Source of the DNA: Microvirga sp. 3-52 | GTDB taxonomy: Bacteria; Pseudomonadota; Alphaproteobacteria; Rhizobiales; Beijerinckiaceae | DNA length: 62,730 nt | Direction of reading: 5' to 3' | Assembly (NCBI RefSeq): GCF_018383585.1 | Contig: NZ_JAHAMK010000017.1 | Location: forward strand, 39,501-102,230 | Shown: piece after piece, positions 18,323 through 26,975 of the stretch | How the letters are laid out: each line of letters opens with the position of its first letter | Position numbering within the stretch: position 1 is the stretch's first letter | Made by a program: the position numbers and the translations under genes | The notes under the pieces: generated by a model | What the model saw: only the letters and a program-made list of their open reading frames with translations | The model's database searches: none | What the model was told of the DNA's origin: nothing

Positions 18323-19168
18323 TCAGACGCGAGGGGTGGTGTCGATCTTGAACCACTTCTCGGACAGTTTCTTGACCGTGCCGTCCTTGATCGCAGCCTG
18401 GATCGCCTCGTCGAAGCTCTTCTTGAGCTCCGTCTCGCCCTTGCGCAGGCCAACGCCGACGCCGGCGCCGAGCAGGCCGCCGGTGATGGACGGGCCGGTG
18501 AGGACGTAGTCCTTGAACTCGGGCTTCTCGAGGGTGCCGATGATGGCGGTCGCGTCGGCCAGCACAGCATCGATGCGGCCGGCGGCGAGATCCAGGTCAT
18601 GGGCCTCGGTGGTCTTGTACTCGCGGATCTCGGCCGTGCCCTTCAGGTACTTGTCGGCGAAGTTCGAGTGGATGGTCGAGGTCTGGACGCCGATGGTCTT
18701 GCCCTTCAGGAGCGGCTTGTAAGCCTCGATGGCCTTCTCGGCGGCCGCCTGCTGGGTGCTGAGGTTGAAGGCCTCGCCCTTGCCGGGCATCTTGGCGAGC
18801 GGCGAGTCTTTCGCCACCAGGAATCCGTTCGGGGAGTTGGCGTAGGCACTGGAGAAATCGATGGTCTTCTTGCGCTCGTCGGTGATGCTCATGCCGGCCA
18901 TGATGGCATCGTATTTCTTCGCCTGAAGCGCCGGGACGATGCCGTCCCAGTCCTGAGCGACGATCTCGCACTGCACCTTCATGCGCCCGCACAGGTCGTT
19001 GGCGAGGTCAATCTCGAAGCCCTCGAGCTTGCCGCCCGCGCCCGTGAAGTTCCACGGAGCATAAGCACCCTCCGTGGCGATTTTCACCGTCTTCTGCTGT
19101 GCGGCGGCTCCGCCGATCGCAAGAGCGGAACCGAGAAGAGCCAAGCCGACGGTCTTAACGAATTTCAT
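18323..19168 (-). CDS. Basic amino acid-binding protein (distal copy)
   Basis: A 281-residue paralogue of the neighbouring binding protein, with a signal peptide ending GGAAAQ. The N-lobe start (KTVKIATEGAYAPWNF to KKYDAIMAGMSITDE) and the C-terminus (ELKKSFDEAIQAAIKDGT to KWFKID) are almost the same as in the proximal copy. The central ligand-facing part differs strongly. It has its own terminator. It may feed the same HisQMP permease with another ligand. Confidence 0.88.
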   Translation of the reverse strand: MKFVKTVGLALLGSALAIGGAAAQQKTVKIATEGAYAPWNFTGAGGKLEGFEIDLANDLCGRMKVQCEIVAQDWDGIVPALQAKKYDAIMAGMSITDERKKTIDFSSAYANSPNGFLVAKDSPLAKMPGKGEAFNLSTQQAAAEKAIEAYKPLLKGKTIGVQTSTIHSNFADKYLKGTAEIREYKTTEAHDLDLAAGRIDAVLADATAIIGTLEKPEFKDYVLTGPSITGGLLGAGVGVGLRKGETELKKSFDEAIQAAIKDGTVKKLSEKWFKIDTTPRV

Positions 19169-19295
19169 AGTCGTTCCCTTGTTTGTGGTCCCCGGCTTTG
19201 CGCCGAGGCCTGACTTAATCGCGGTCCTCGCGGGCCGCGCCGTGACGCAGTAACAGCCAAACTTGACAAAAAGGCAAGGGGTCGGTCAGTCGACT

Positions 19296-19994
19296 TCACA
19301 CAACCCGAAGCCTGATCTCGCCGAGCCTCTCGATGGCGCCCACCATGGTCTGACCTTGCGTCACCGCGCCGACTCCGTCCGGGGTGCCGGAGAAGATCAC
19401 GTCGCCGGGGGCGAGTTCGAAATACTGGGAAAGATAGGCGATCTGCTCGGCGACGGACCAGATCATGTCGGACAGATCCGCCTTCTGCTTGGTCGCGCTG
19501 TCCACCGACAGGGAGATGGAGCCGCCTGCAGGGTGTCCAACCTGCGAGACGGGATGGATCGGTCCGACCGGGCCCGAATAATCGGCGGCCTTCCCGAGTT
19601 CCCAGGGGCGGCGAAGCTGCTTGGCCTCGTCCTGGAGGTCGCGGCGTGTCATGTCGAGGCCGACCGCATAGCCGAAGACGTGGTCGAGAGCCTGCCCGAC
19701 GGGGATGTCCTTTCCACCCCTGGCCAGCGCCACGACCATCTCGATCTCGTAATGGTAGTTCCCGGTCTTTGGTGGATAGGAATGCTCTGCCGTTTCACCT
19801 TCCACGACGGGCTGGAGCGCATCGGCCGGTTTCATGAAGAAGAAGGGAGGTTCGCGGGTCGGGTCGCCTCCCATCTCCCGCGCATGGGCCGCATAGTTTC
19901 TGCCGACGCAATAGACTCGGCGGACCGGGAACAGGTCGGCGCTGCCGGCAACCGGAAGGGCGGGGATCGAAGGCGCAGGAATGACATAGGCCAT
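19296..19994 (-). CDS. Fumarylacetoacetate hydrolase-family protein (acylpyruvase-like)
   Basis: A 232-residue FAH-fold protein with VYCVGRNYAAHAREMG, FFFMKPADAL, the acidic metal motif YHYEIEMVVAL, GLDMTRRDLQ and GTPDGVG near the C-terminus. The size fits the short FAHD1/YcgM group, which hydrolyses acylpyruvates or decarboxylates oxaloacetate, rather than true fumarylacetoacetase. No aromatic degradation genes flank it, so its physiological substrate is open. Confidence 0.88.
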   Translation of the reverse strand: MAYVIPAPSIPALPVAGSADLFPVRRVYCVGRNYAAHAREMGGDPTREPPFFFMKPADALQPVVEGETAEHSYPPKTGNYHYEIEMVVALARGGKDIPVGQALDHVFGYAVGLDMTRRDLQDEAKQLRRPWELGKAADYSGPVGPIHPVSQVGHPAGGSISLSVDSATKQKADLSDMIWSVAEQIAYLSQYFELAPGDVIFSGTPDGVGAVTQGQTMVGAIERLGEIRLRVV

Positions 19995-20179
19995 GGAAGC
20001 TCGCGGAATGTCGGAGGGTGATCGGACAAGGCCCGAAGGCCGGACCTTCTGGTCTCTTCCTACACGTTGGAACAGGCATCACAAGCCGCCGCGAACAGGA
20101 TTCGGCTACCGCTTTGGGCGAAGACGAAAACGGCGGGCCCATTGGACCCGCCGTGATGGCCGTTCAACCATGAAGCCTC

Positions 20180-21001
20180 TTAACGACGGCGGGCCGTACC
20201 GCCCGGGAGACGCTGGGCGTCTGCCGCATGATGCTCGAGGTGCGGGACCACCGAGGCCGCGAACTGGCGCAGTGACGGATCGTTGCCGGCCTGAGCATAG
20301 CCCGAGTGGAGAGCGAGGGCCTCCTGGTGAGCCATGCGCTGGGCCTGCCCATAGAGGCGATCGAACTGCGGACCCGAGGTCGAGGCGAGCTGGTTCAGCA
20401 TGGCGGTCTTCTCGGGGCTGAGCGGAACGCCGAGACGGATCGGGGTCACCGAGCCCGTCGACTGGACATCGGCCGTCCGGCCTGCTGCGGCACCCGTGGT
20501 TGCGCCAACGCCGGCTCCGACCGCTGCACCGACCGGTCCGCCGACCACGGCTCCGACGCCAGCACCAGCCAGCGCGCCGGTTGCCGTGCCGCCCGCCGTG
20601 CCCGGGGAACCGCTCGCCGCAGCGCCGGCCGTGGCACCAGCCGTCGCGCCGACGCCAGCGCCGACGGCCGCGCCCACCGGGCCGCCGACCAGGGCGCCGA
20701 TGCCGGCACCGGCGAGCGTGCCGCCCAGGGAGCCGCCGATGAATTCACCGGACGCCGAATAGACCGGACGACCGCCATTCAGGGCCTGGCTGGTCATGCC
20801 GTGGTCTCGGATCATGTTCTCGGCGTAGCGGCGCACGACGGGATTCCGCGAACGCTCGAGGGCGAGCTGGCTCGAGGCAATCTCGAAGGCATCCGATTGA
20901 GCCGCCATCATGCGATAGGTCTGGCTGTCCATGACCTGAGCAGAGGCCGGGGCGGCCGAAACGGACGCAAGCAATGCCGAAAGGGCAAGATATTTCTTCA
21001 T
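20180..21001 (-). CDS. Exported DUF4142 protein split by a duplicated glycine zipper
   Basis: A 273-residue protein with a signal peptide (residues 1-22). The four-helix DUF4142 (ferritin-like) pattern occurs in two parts, residues 29-75 and about 190-260. Between them lies a Gly/Ala/Val-rich insert (84-185) made of two 26-residue copies, 97-122 and 145-170, that differ at only three places. The insert resembles glycine-zipper membrane segments. The ATG at 21001 has AGGAG seven bases upstream; the frame runs 12 codons further. A perfect EcfG promoter lies about 90 bases upstream, so it should be a stress protein. DUF4142 function is unknown. Confidence 0.82.
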   Translation of the reverse strand: MKKYLALSALLASVSAAPASAQVMDSQTYRMMAAQSDAFEIASSQLALERSRNPVVRRYAENMIRDHGMTSQALNGGRPVYSASGEFIGGSLGGTLAGAGIGALVGGPVGAAVGAGVGATAGATAGAAASGSPGTAGGTATGALAGAGVGAVVGGPVGAAVGAGVGATTGAAAGRTADVQSTGSVTPIRLGVPLSPEKTAMLNQLASTSGPQFDRLYGQAQRMAHQEALALHSGYAQAGNDPSLRQFAASVVPHLEHHAADAQRLPGGTARRR

Positions 21002-21087
21002 GAGATGACTCCTGTTTCCGGGATCGCAGAACACCATGCGAAGCCGACGAGGCCTGCAAAAATCATGGATGGCTGCTGCATCCGTTC

Positions 21088-21112
21088 AACGGAGTGCGAT
21101 CTGAGCGGTTCC
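21088..21112 (-). promoter_or_regulatory. EcfG-type general stress promoter
   Basis: On the minus strand GGAAC, 16 bases and CGTT match the EcfG consensus exactly, 87 bases before the DUF4142 start codon. Confidence 0.7.
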
Positions 21113-21283
21113 AGATAAGGTAAGGATATATTGCCAGTCAGGCCGACTTTGATGGCCGCGGCCAGGATAATGGATGGTCGACCCTAGTAAAAACATCCGG
21201 AAGGACTGGAATTGTGCGCTTCAATAGGCAAGCTTTGCCTTGCGATGTTCGCTGTGTCTGGCAAAGCTTGGCCGGGACCTGGA

Positions 21284-22198
21284 TCACGACTTGTCTGTTG
21301 GCTGGCGGATGCGCGCGAGTGAGAGCATGCCCATTCCACCCACCGTGCCATCCGGCTTCAGGCCCCGGAGTTCGGCCGCGAGGAGAAAGCCGGTTTCATC
21401 CTGTCCGATGGTGAAGAGATGATAGCCGGCCTTGTGGGTCAGCGTTCCGCTGCGTGCCGAGGCGGAAGGTGCCCCGATGACGGGAATGGGTCCGCGTGGA
21501 CCGTCGAGATGGGCTAGCGAGCCCACATGGTTGTGCCCGTGCAGCACCAGCTCCGCGCCGACCCGGCACAACATCTTCTCGAAACGGGACGCATCGGTGA
21601 GGTTGCGGCCCGCCTCCGCGCCGCCGACATGGGGCGGGTGGTGGATCAGCACGATCCGGAAGCAGCCCGGATCGCGTCCCAGCTCGCGGAGAATCTCCTC
21701 GACGGCCTTCATCTGCTTCGATCCGACCCGGCCGCTCGCCACGAAAGGGAGAGTGGGGATGGCCGAAGACAACCCGATGACGGCAATCGGCCCGTAGCGG
21801 CGCAGATAGGGAAAAGTCCCTTCGCTGCCGTCATCGCCCCGTGTCCAGGGCGAGATCTCCCGCAACAGCCCTTCGAGGGAGCCACGCACATAGGCATCGT
21901 GATTGCCCGGCACGAAGGTGACGCGGGAGGGATCGCCCAAGCCTTCAAGAAAGACGCGAGATGTCTTCCACTCATCGGGAAGGCCGATATTGCAGGTGTC
22001 GCCCGTGCAGGTGATGTGGTCGGGTTTCTGCGCATGGATGTCGGCGACGAGTTCCGCGAGGAGCTCCATGTCGTGCAGATCGTGCCGGCTGCTGTGCCAG
22101 TTGTACCAACCGGTCAGGCGCTTGCTCAAAAGCTGCTTGAGGCGCGGTCGGGGAAGGGGCCCTACATGGGGGTCGGTCAGATGGGCGATACGGAACAT
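21284..22198 (-). CDS. Calcineurin-like metallophosphoesterase
   Basis: A 304-residue cytosolic phosphoesterase with the full set of two-metal motifs: DPH (Asp9, His11), TGD, GNHDAY, LIHHPPH and HGHNH. The family includes cyclic-nucleotide and nucleotide-lipid hydrolases; this sequence does not point to one. The next gene on the same strand is mbfA, 54 bases upstream, so the two may be cotranscribed under iron control. Confidence 0.85.
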   Translation of the reverse strand: MFRIAHLTDPHVGPLPRPRLKQLLSKRLTGWYNWHSSRHDLHDMELLAELVADIHAQKPDHITCTGDTCNIGLPDEWKTSRVFLEGLGDPSRVTFVPGNHDAYVRGSLEGLLREISPWTRGDDGSEGTFPYLRRYGPIAVIGLSSAIPTLPFVASGRVGSKQMKAVEEILRELGRDPGCFRIVLIHHPPHVGGAEAGRNLTDASRFEKMLCRVGAELVLHGHNHVGSLAHLDGPRGPIPVIGAPSASARSGTLTHKAGYHLFTIGQDETGFLLAAELRGLKPDGTVGGMGMLSLARIRQPTDKS

Positions 22199-22252
22199 GG
22201 CGGCCGGATTGATGCGAGTGGAAGCGAGAGTTCGCGCGCGGTGCCCTTCGCG

Positions 22253-23224
22253 TCAAGCGCTGCCGATGAAGATACCGGCGAGAAGCACCAGAACGCCCCC
22301 CACGATGACCTGATAGGTCGCGCTCCAGAACGGTGTCTCCATGTACCGTGTCCGGATCCACGAAATCGCCACCAGTTCCACCGCCACCACGAGCGCCGCG
22401 ATGCTGGTGGCCAGGATGAAGGCGTTGGGCCAGGAATCGGGCACCAGATAGGGCAGGGTGTGGCCGATGCCGCCGGCCGCCGTCATGAGGCCGCAGACCA
22501 AGCCGCGCAGCCAGGGCGAGCCGCGGCCCGTGATCTCGCCATCGTCGGAGAGGGCTTCGGTCAGGCCCATGCTGATGCCGGCACCGACGGAGGCGGCGAG
22601 TCCGACCAGGAAGGTCTCCCAGTTGTTCTGAGTCGCGAAGGCTGCGGCGAACAGGGGTGCGAGGGTCGACACCGAGCCGTCGATGAGCCCGGCCAATCCC
22701 GGCTGCACGTATTGCAGCACGAAGAGCCTGCGGCGGGCATGCTCCTCGGCGGCCTCCGCGTTCTCGGTCAGGTGGGCCGCGTGCAGTTCGCCGGCCTTGC
22801 GCTCATGACCGCGCTCGACCTCGGCAAGCCTGGTGAACAATTCGCGCAGGGATACGTCGAGGGTCTGCTGCGCGGCCTTCTCATAGAAATTCGCAGCCTG
22901 CAGCTCCATGATCTCCGCCTCGCGGCGCATGCGGTCGAGGTCGAGGTGGGGGCTCCACCACACGGCGCGGCGCTTCAGGAAGCCGCGCACATCCTCCCGG
23001 CGGATGGGAGGGAGATGCTCGCCGAACCGGGAGCGGTAGAAATCGTAGAGAGAATTGCGATGGGCCCGCTCTTCCTCGGCCATGCCGTCGAAGATCTCGG
23101 CCGAGGCGGGGAAATCGGGGCGAATGCGATCCGCGAAATGCTGGTAGATCCGCGAATCTTCTTCTTCGTTGGCAATGGCGAGCGCGATGACCTCGCGCCC
23201 GGACAATTCCGACAGAGACTTCAT
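22253..23224 (-). CDS. mbfA: Membrane-bound ferritin/iron exporter MbfA (erythrin-VIT1 fusion)
   Basis: A 323-residue fusion. Residues 1-165 form a ferritin-like (rubrerythrin/erythrin) domain with metal-binding Glu/His motifs [33 protein letters not shown] and VERGHERK. Residues 170-323 form a CCC1/VIT1 transporter with several helices. In Bradyrhizobium and Agrobacterium, MbfA exports iron and protects against peroxide, and its gene is repressed by Irr when iron is low. Here too a perfect iron control element lies 11 bases upstream of the start. AGGAG precedes the ATG. Confidence 0.93.
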   Translation of the reverse strand: MKSLSELSGREVIALAIANEEEDSRIYQHFADRIRPDFPASAEIFDGMAEEERAHRNSLYDFYRSRFGEHLPPIRREDVRGFLKRRAVWWSPHLDLDRMRREAEIMELQAANFYEKAAQQTLDVSLRELFTRLAEVERGHERKAGELHAAHLTENAEAAEEHARRRLFVLQYVQPGLAGLIDGSVSTLAPLFAAAFATQNNWETFLVGLAASVGAGISMGLTEALSDDGEITGRGSPWLRGLVCGLMTAAGGIGHTLPYLVPDSWPNAFILATSIAALVVAVELVAISWIRTRYMETPFWSATYQVIVGGVLVLLAGIFIGSA

Positions 23225-23234
23225 GCCCGCTCCT

Positions 23235-23253
23235 GTTTAGAAGTATTCTAAAC
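23235..23253. promoter_or_regulatory. Iron control element (Irr-binding box) of mbfA
   Basis: GTTTAGAA-GTA-TTCTAAAC is a perfect 8-bp inverted repeat matching the rhizobial ICE consensus TTTAGAA-N3-TTCTAAA. It sits right in front of mbfA, where Irr binding would block transcription. Confidence 0.9.
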
Positions 23254-23309
23254 GGGGAAACGGGCCGTCGCCAAGCCTCCCTGAGGGAGCAGGACGGCCG
23301 GGGTGAGGC

Positions 23310-23429
23310 TCAGTACTGCGCGCCCGGGATCAGGGTCGAGTAGATCGAGCGGTCCTCGAGGTTGAGGGCCGGGGACCAGGAGAAGCGAGCGGAGCGGTTG
23401 AGGCGGGACAGGATGAGCGCGAGAAACAT
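23310..23429 (-). CDS. Candidate 39-residue small protein
   Basis: An ATG at 23429 with AAAGGTG five bases upstream opens a 39-codon frame. It starts with a short hydrophobic stretch (MFLALILSRLN) and continues with SWSPALNLEDRSIYSTLIPG. It fills the gap between mbfA and the NUDIX gene, upstream of mbfA on the same strand. I do not recognise it. Codon use looks like that of a gene, but the frame is too short to be sure. Confidence 0.4.
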   Translation of the reverse strand: MFLALILSRLNRSARFSWSPALNLEDRSIYSTLIPGAQY

Positions 23430-23562
23430 TGGAACACCTTTGGTTGCCGCTGTCTTAGACCTTCGTATAAGTCCCGTCACGCGCCAAATTGCGGGAACAG
23501 CTATGCAATTGATGAATGACTACATTCATCCTCCGGTAATCTTGTTGTGATTGCCTGAACCG

Positions 23563-24045
23563 ATGTCCGACTCTCAGCCGCCTCGCAGGGCGTCGCGCCT
23601 CATTTCCTGGGGCCTTCACACGTATTGGCGCTTTTCCCGCGGCATGACGCTCGGCGTGCGCGGCGTCGTGCTCGACGACCGGAACCAGGTCTTTCTCATC
23701 CGGCACACCTACGTGCCGGGCTGGCATCTGCCGGGCGGAGGCGTCGAGACCGGCGAGACGGCCCTCGATGCGCTCGGCCGGGAACTCCGGGAGGAGGCCT
23801 GCATCACGATCGACGAGACGCCCCGTCTGTTCGGCGTCTTCTTCAACAACAGGATCTCCCGGCGCGATCACGTGCTGGTCTATGTGATCCGGCACTTTAC
23901 GGTGCTGGGGGTCAAGCAGCCGGACCGGGAAATTGCCGAAGCCGGTTTCTTCTCCCTCGACCGGTTGCCCGATGGAACGACCGGTGCCACCCGCGACCGT
24001 TTGGCCGAAATCCTCGAGGGGCAGCCTCCCTCCGCGAAGTGGTGA
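23563..24045 (+). CDS. NUDIX hydrolase
   Basis: A 160-residue NUDIX protein. The box G-x5-E-x7-REL-x-EE is present in GGGVETGETALDALGRELREE, but the following Gly of the consensus is Ala (EEACI). The preceding PGWHLPGG segment is typical. The ATG at 23563 is preferred over the TTG at 23551. NUDIX proteins hydrolyse nucleoside diphosphate derivatives; the substrate here is not evident. Confidence 0.85.
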   Translation: MSDSQPPRRASRLISWGLHTYWRFSRGMTLGVRGVVLDDRNQVFLIRHTYVPGWHLPGGGVETGETALDALGRELREEACITIDETPRLFGVFFNNRISRRDHVLVYVIRHFTVLGVKQPDREIAEAGFFSLDRLPDGTTGATRDRLAEILEGQPPSAKW

Positions 24046-24202
24046 GAGAGGATTTGCGCCGCCTTCGCGACGCTGCTATGGCCTAGCAACTTCAGGAAAC
24101 GCCGAGCCCATGAGCATCACCCGGATTCTGCGACGACGACACGGCTGACATCACGTCCGGCCGCCATTTCTGTTTCTCGTCCTTCGCGTCCCGAGTCCGT
24201 TC

Positions 24203-24715
24203 ATGACCGAGCTCTCGCTCCTGATCCGCACAGAACAACCCATCGATTCCGAGGCCATCGAACGCCTGCACGAGCGTGCCTTCGGCCCCGGCCGCTTTGC
24301 CCGCACCGCTTCGCGCCTGAGGGAAGGGGCGTCCCACCTGCTCGACCTGTCGTTCACCGCCATGGTCGGCACGCTGCTGGTCGGCTCGGTGCGCATGACG
24401 CCGGTCATGGCCGGCAGCGCGCCGGCCCTGATGCTGGGGCCGCTCACCGTCGAGCCGGCTTTCGAGAGCCGCGGCATCGGCGCGGCGCTCATGCGCCGGT
24501 CGCTGGATGCCGCCAAGGCGAAGGGACATACCCTGGTGCTGCTGGTGGGCGACGAGCCCTATTACAGCCGCTTCGGCTTCATGCGCATCCCGCCGCAGCA
24601 ATTGCAGCTTCCCGGCCCGGTCAATCCGATCCGCTTCCTGGCACTGGAGCTGGTCGAGGGGGCACTGGCGGGCGCGAAGGGGCTGGTGAGCCCTCTTCCC
24701 GGCCCGAACGGATAG
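24203..24715 (+). CDS. GNAT-family N-acetyltransferase (YhbS-like)
   Basis: A 170-residue acetyltransferase with the acetyl-CoA loop SRGIGAAL and the motif PLTVEPAF before it. VLLVGDEPYYSRFGF after it is characteristic of the YhbS subgroup. Cytosolic. The acceptor is unknown. It converges with the DUF4159 cluster. Confidence 0.85.
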   Translation: MTELSLLIRTEQPIDSEAIERLHERAFGPGRFARTASRLREGASHLLDLSFTAMVGTLLVGSVRMTPVMAGSAPALMLGPLTVEPAFESRGIGAALMRRSLDAAKAKGHTLVLLVGDEPYYSRFGFMRIPPQQLQLPGPVNPIRFLALELVEGALAGAKGLVSPLPGPNG

Positions 24716-24738
24716 CTTGGACAATCGTGGCGTCTCCC

Positions 24739-24825
24739 GTCATGGCCGGGCCTGTCCCGGCCACCCCGGTTGAATGAGCGCTGCGTTCTTCCGATCGAGA
24801 TCACCGGCACAAGGCCAGTGATGAC
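24739..24825. repeat. 87-bp composite palindromic repeat, copy 6
   Basis: GTCATGGCCGGG hairpin, spacer, ATCACCGG hairpin (slightly decayed, GGCCAGTGATGAC). It lies between convergent genes. Confidence 0.83.
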
Positions 24826-24890
24826 GTGGCGGTGAAGGCGTCGTCCATACTCATCGAGCGCTGCGCCCCGACCCGCATCCTCGATCCGGC

Positions 24891-26963
24891 TCAAGCCCGC
24901 CGCCGTCCCTCGATCAGCCAGGCGGCGAGCGTCGAGCCGATCAGGAGCACCAGGCCGACGAAGCCGAGCGCCATCGGAAAGACTGACACGCCGCGCACGA
25001 TGGCGCTGTCGCTGGGCTTGATCCCGATCCAGTCGCCGCCGGAGAAGCGCGTGCCGGAATGCACCGCGAGAATGCGCGGCACCGTAATGCTCTGATCGCC
25101 CGCCATCGCGACCCGCCGCACCGATCCGCCCGTCGCCTTGGCGATCGAGCTCAGAGCCTCCGTGTTGCTGAACACGTCCATCAGTTCCCGCGGATTGGCC
25201 GGGCCGATGCTGACGAAGGTGATGAGATCCCCCGAGCGGACCGTGTGCAAGCCGAGTTCGCGGCTTGCGACCTGCGCGGTGAAGAGACCGGGGCGCGTCT
25301 CGGTCAGCGGAACGCTGCTCTCCGCACCGCTCGGCGCGATGAGGGTGGCCGGATCGGCCGTTTCCGCCATGGTCTGCCGCTCGATGCGAATGTCGCGTCC
25401 TTGGGCGCTCGCACGCAACGCTTCCTCTTCCAGGGCCGGCTCCTTCATGAGCCAATGGGCCAGGCGGCGAAGGAGGTCGAGATGCGGCCCCCCGTCCTGG
25501 TAGCCGCGAGCCCAGAGCCAGGCGTGATCGGAGAGGAGCAGGGCTACCCGGCCCTTGTCCTCCCGGCGCAGGACGAGGAGCGGCAGTTCGTTCGCCCCCG
25601 ACATGAGGGTGTCGCCCGACTGGACCTGCGAGCCGATGATCCGCAGCCACTCGCCCCAGGTCGGCGGGGATTGCTCCGAGCCCGGCAGGTCGCGGGTGAC
25701 GGGATGCCGGTCGCCGGTATCGGTGATCTGCGCCTTGTAGGGCTGCTCGACGATGGTGCCGTTGGGCTGGCCGGGAATGATCGGAGCGAGCCGCGTCTGC
25801 GCGAGGCTGCCGTAGCTCGCGAATTCGGGGCCTGCCGCCACCAGGATCGCGCCGCCCTCGCGCACATAGCGCACGATGTTCTCGAAGTAGCTGGAGGGCA
25901 GGATGCTCTGGTTCGCGTAACGGTCGAAGATGATCAGGTCGAATTCCTTGATCTTCTGCTGGAACAGCTCGCGAGTCGGGAAGGCGATCAGCGAGAGTTC
26001 GTTGATCGGGGTGCCGTCCTGCTTCTCCGGCGGACGAAGAATTGTGAAGTGGACGAGGTCCACGTTGGCGTCGGATTTCAGGAGATTGCGCCAGGTGCGC
26101 TCGCCCGCATGCGGCTCGCCGGAAACCAGCAGCACGCGCAGCTTCTCGCGGATGCCCTCGATGGGGACGACGGCCCGGTTGTTCGCCTGGGTCAACTCGT
26201 TGGCTAAGCCTTCCACTTCGAGCTCGACCACGTTGGTGCCGCCATGTTCGATCCGCACGTCGAGCGAGAAGGGCGTGTCGGCCCGCACCTGCTGGCGGGT
26301 GAGAACCTGTCCGTCGCGGCGCACGGTCACGAGGGCCGAGCCTGTGCCGCCGCGCTCCATGATCTGGGCGCGGATGGTCTGGTCCTTGCCGACGATGCCG
26401 AAGCGGGGCGCCTCCAGCAGCTTGATCTGCCGGTCGCGCTCGTCGGGACGGCCGGTGATGAGCGCGTGAAGAGGCGCCCGGAAGCCGAGCCCTTCCACGG
26501 AAGGCGGAATATCGTGCACCACGCCGTCGGTGACGAAGACGACGCCGGCGAGCCGGTCCGGCGGCACGTCGGCCAATCCGTTGGAGAGGGCGGCGAACAG
26601 GCGCGTGCCGTCATCGCCGTTGCCGTCGTCCGCCTCGATGAAGCGGGGATCCACGTCGGCCAGCGAACCGAAGCGGCGCTCCAGTTCGGCTCTCACCTGA
26701 TCGGTCATCGGGGAGCGGTCGCCCAGGGTCTGCGAGGTCGAGCGGTCGATGACCACCGCCACGATATCCTTCACCTTCTCCCGATCCTCCTGCACGAGCG
26801 CCGGGTTGGCGAGAGCGAGGAGAACGAGCCCGAGGGCGATCGCCCGCAGGATCGCCACGGGGCCGCGGGAGACCAGCGCAAGGATCGCCAGCAGGGTGAC
26901 GACCGCGCCCAGCGCCCAGAGGGCATAAGCCGGGATGAGGGGTGAGAAGCTGACGGAAAGCAA
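24891..26963 (-). CDS. Large membrane protein with VWA-like and GATase-like regions, end of MoxR cluster
   Basis: A 690-residue protein with two N-terminal membrane helices (about 8-31 and 36-54), a large soluble part and a C-terminal helix (about 662-684). Directly after the second helix, IDRSTS (Asp73, Ser75, Ser77) fits the metal-ion site DxSxS of von Willebrand A domains. A middle region (FDLIIFDRYANQSIL, then VREGGAILVAAGPEF) resembles glutamine-amidotransferase-like domains without catalytic residues. It is the last gene of a four-gene unit with moxR, 12 bases behind the DUF4159 gene. Function unknown. Confidence 0.8.
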   Translation of the reverse strand: MLSVSFSPLIPAYALWALGAVVTLLAILALVSRGPVAILRAIALGLVLLALANPALVQEDREKVKDIVAVVIDRSTSQTLGDRSPMTDQVRAELERRFGSLADVDPRFIEADDGNGDDGTRLFAALSNGLADVPPDRLAGVVFVTDGVVHDIPPSVEGLGFRAPLHALITGRPDERDRQIKLLEAPRFGIVGKDQTIRAQIMERGGTGSALVTVRRDGQVLTRQQVRADTPFSLDVRIEHGGTNVVELEVEGLANELTQANNRAVVPIEGIREKLRVLLVSGEPHAGERTWRNLLKSDANVDLVHFTILRPPEKQDGTPINELSLIAFPTRELFQQKIKEFDLIIFDRYANQSILPSSYFENIVRYVREGGAILVAAGPEFASYGSLAQTRLAPIIPGQPNGTIVEQPYKAQITDTGDRHPVTRDLPGSEQSPPTWGEWLRIIGSQVQSGDTLMSGANELPLLVLRREDKGRVALLLSDHAWLWARGYQDGGPHLDLLRRLAHWLMKEPALEEEALRASAQGRDIRIERQTMAETADPATLIAPSGAESSVPLTETRPGLFTAQVASRELGLHTVRSGDLITFVSIGPANPRELMDVFSNTEALSSIAKATGGSVRRVAMAGDQSITVPRILAVHSGTRFSGGDWIGIKPSDSAIVRGVSVFPMALGFVGLVLLIGSTLAAWLIEGRRRA

Positions 26964-26975
26964 TACAGTCTCCCC

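Noticed and set aside
21527..23251. A 574-codon frame antisense to the phosphoesterase and mbfA
   Set aside because: Antisense shadow; both minus-strand genes have full family motifs and ribosome sites.
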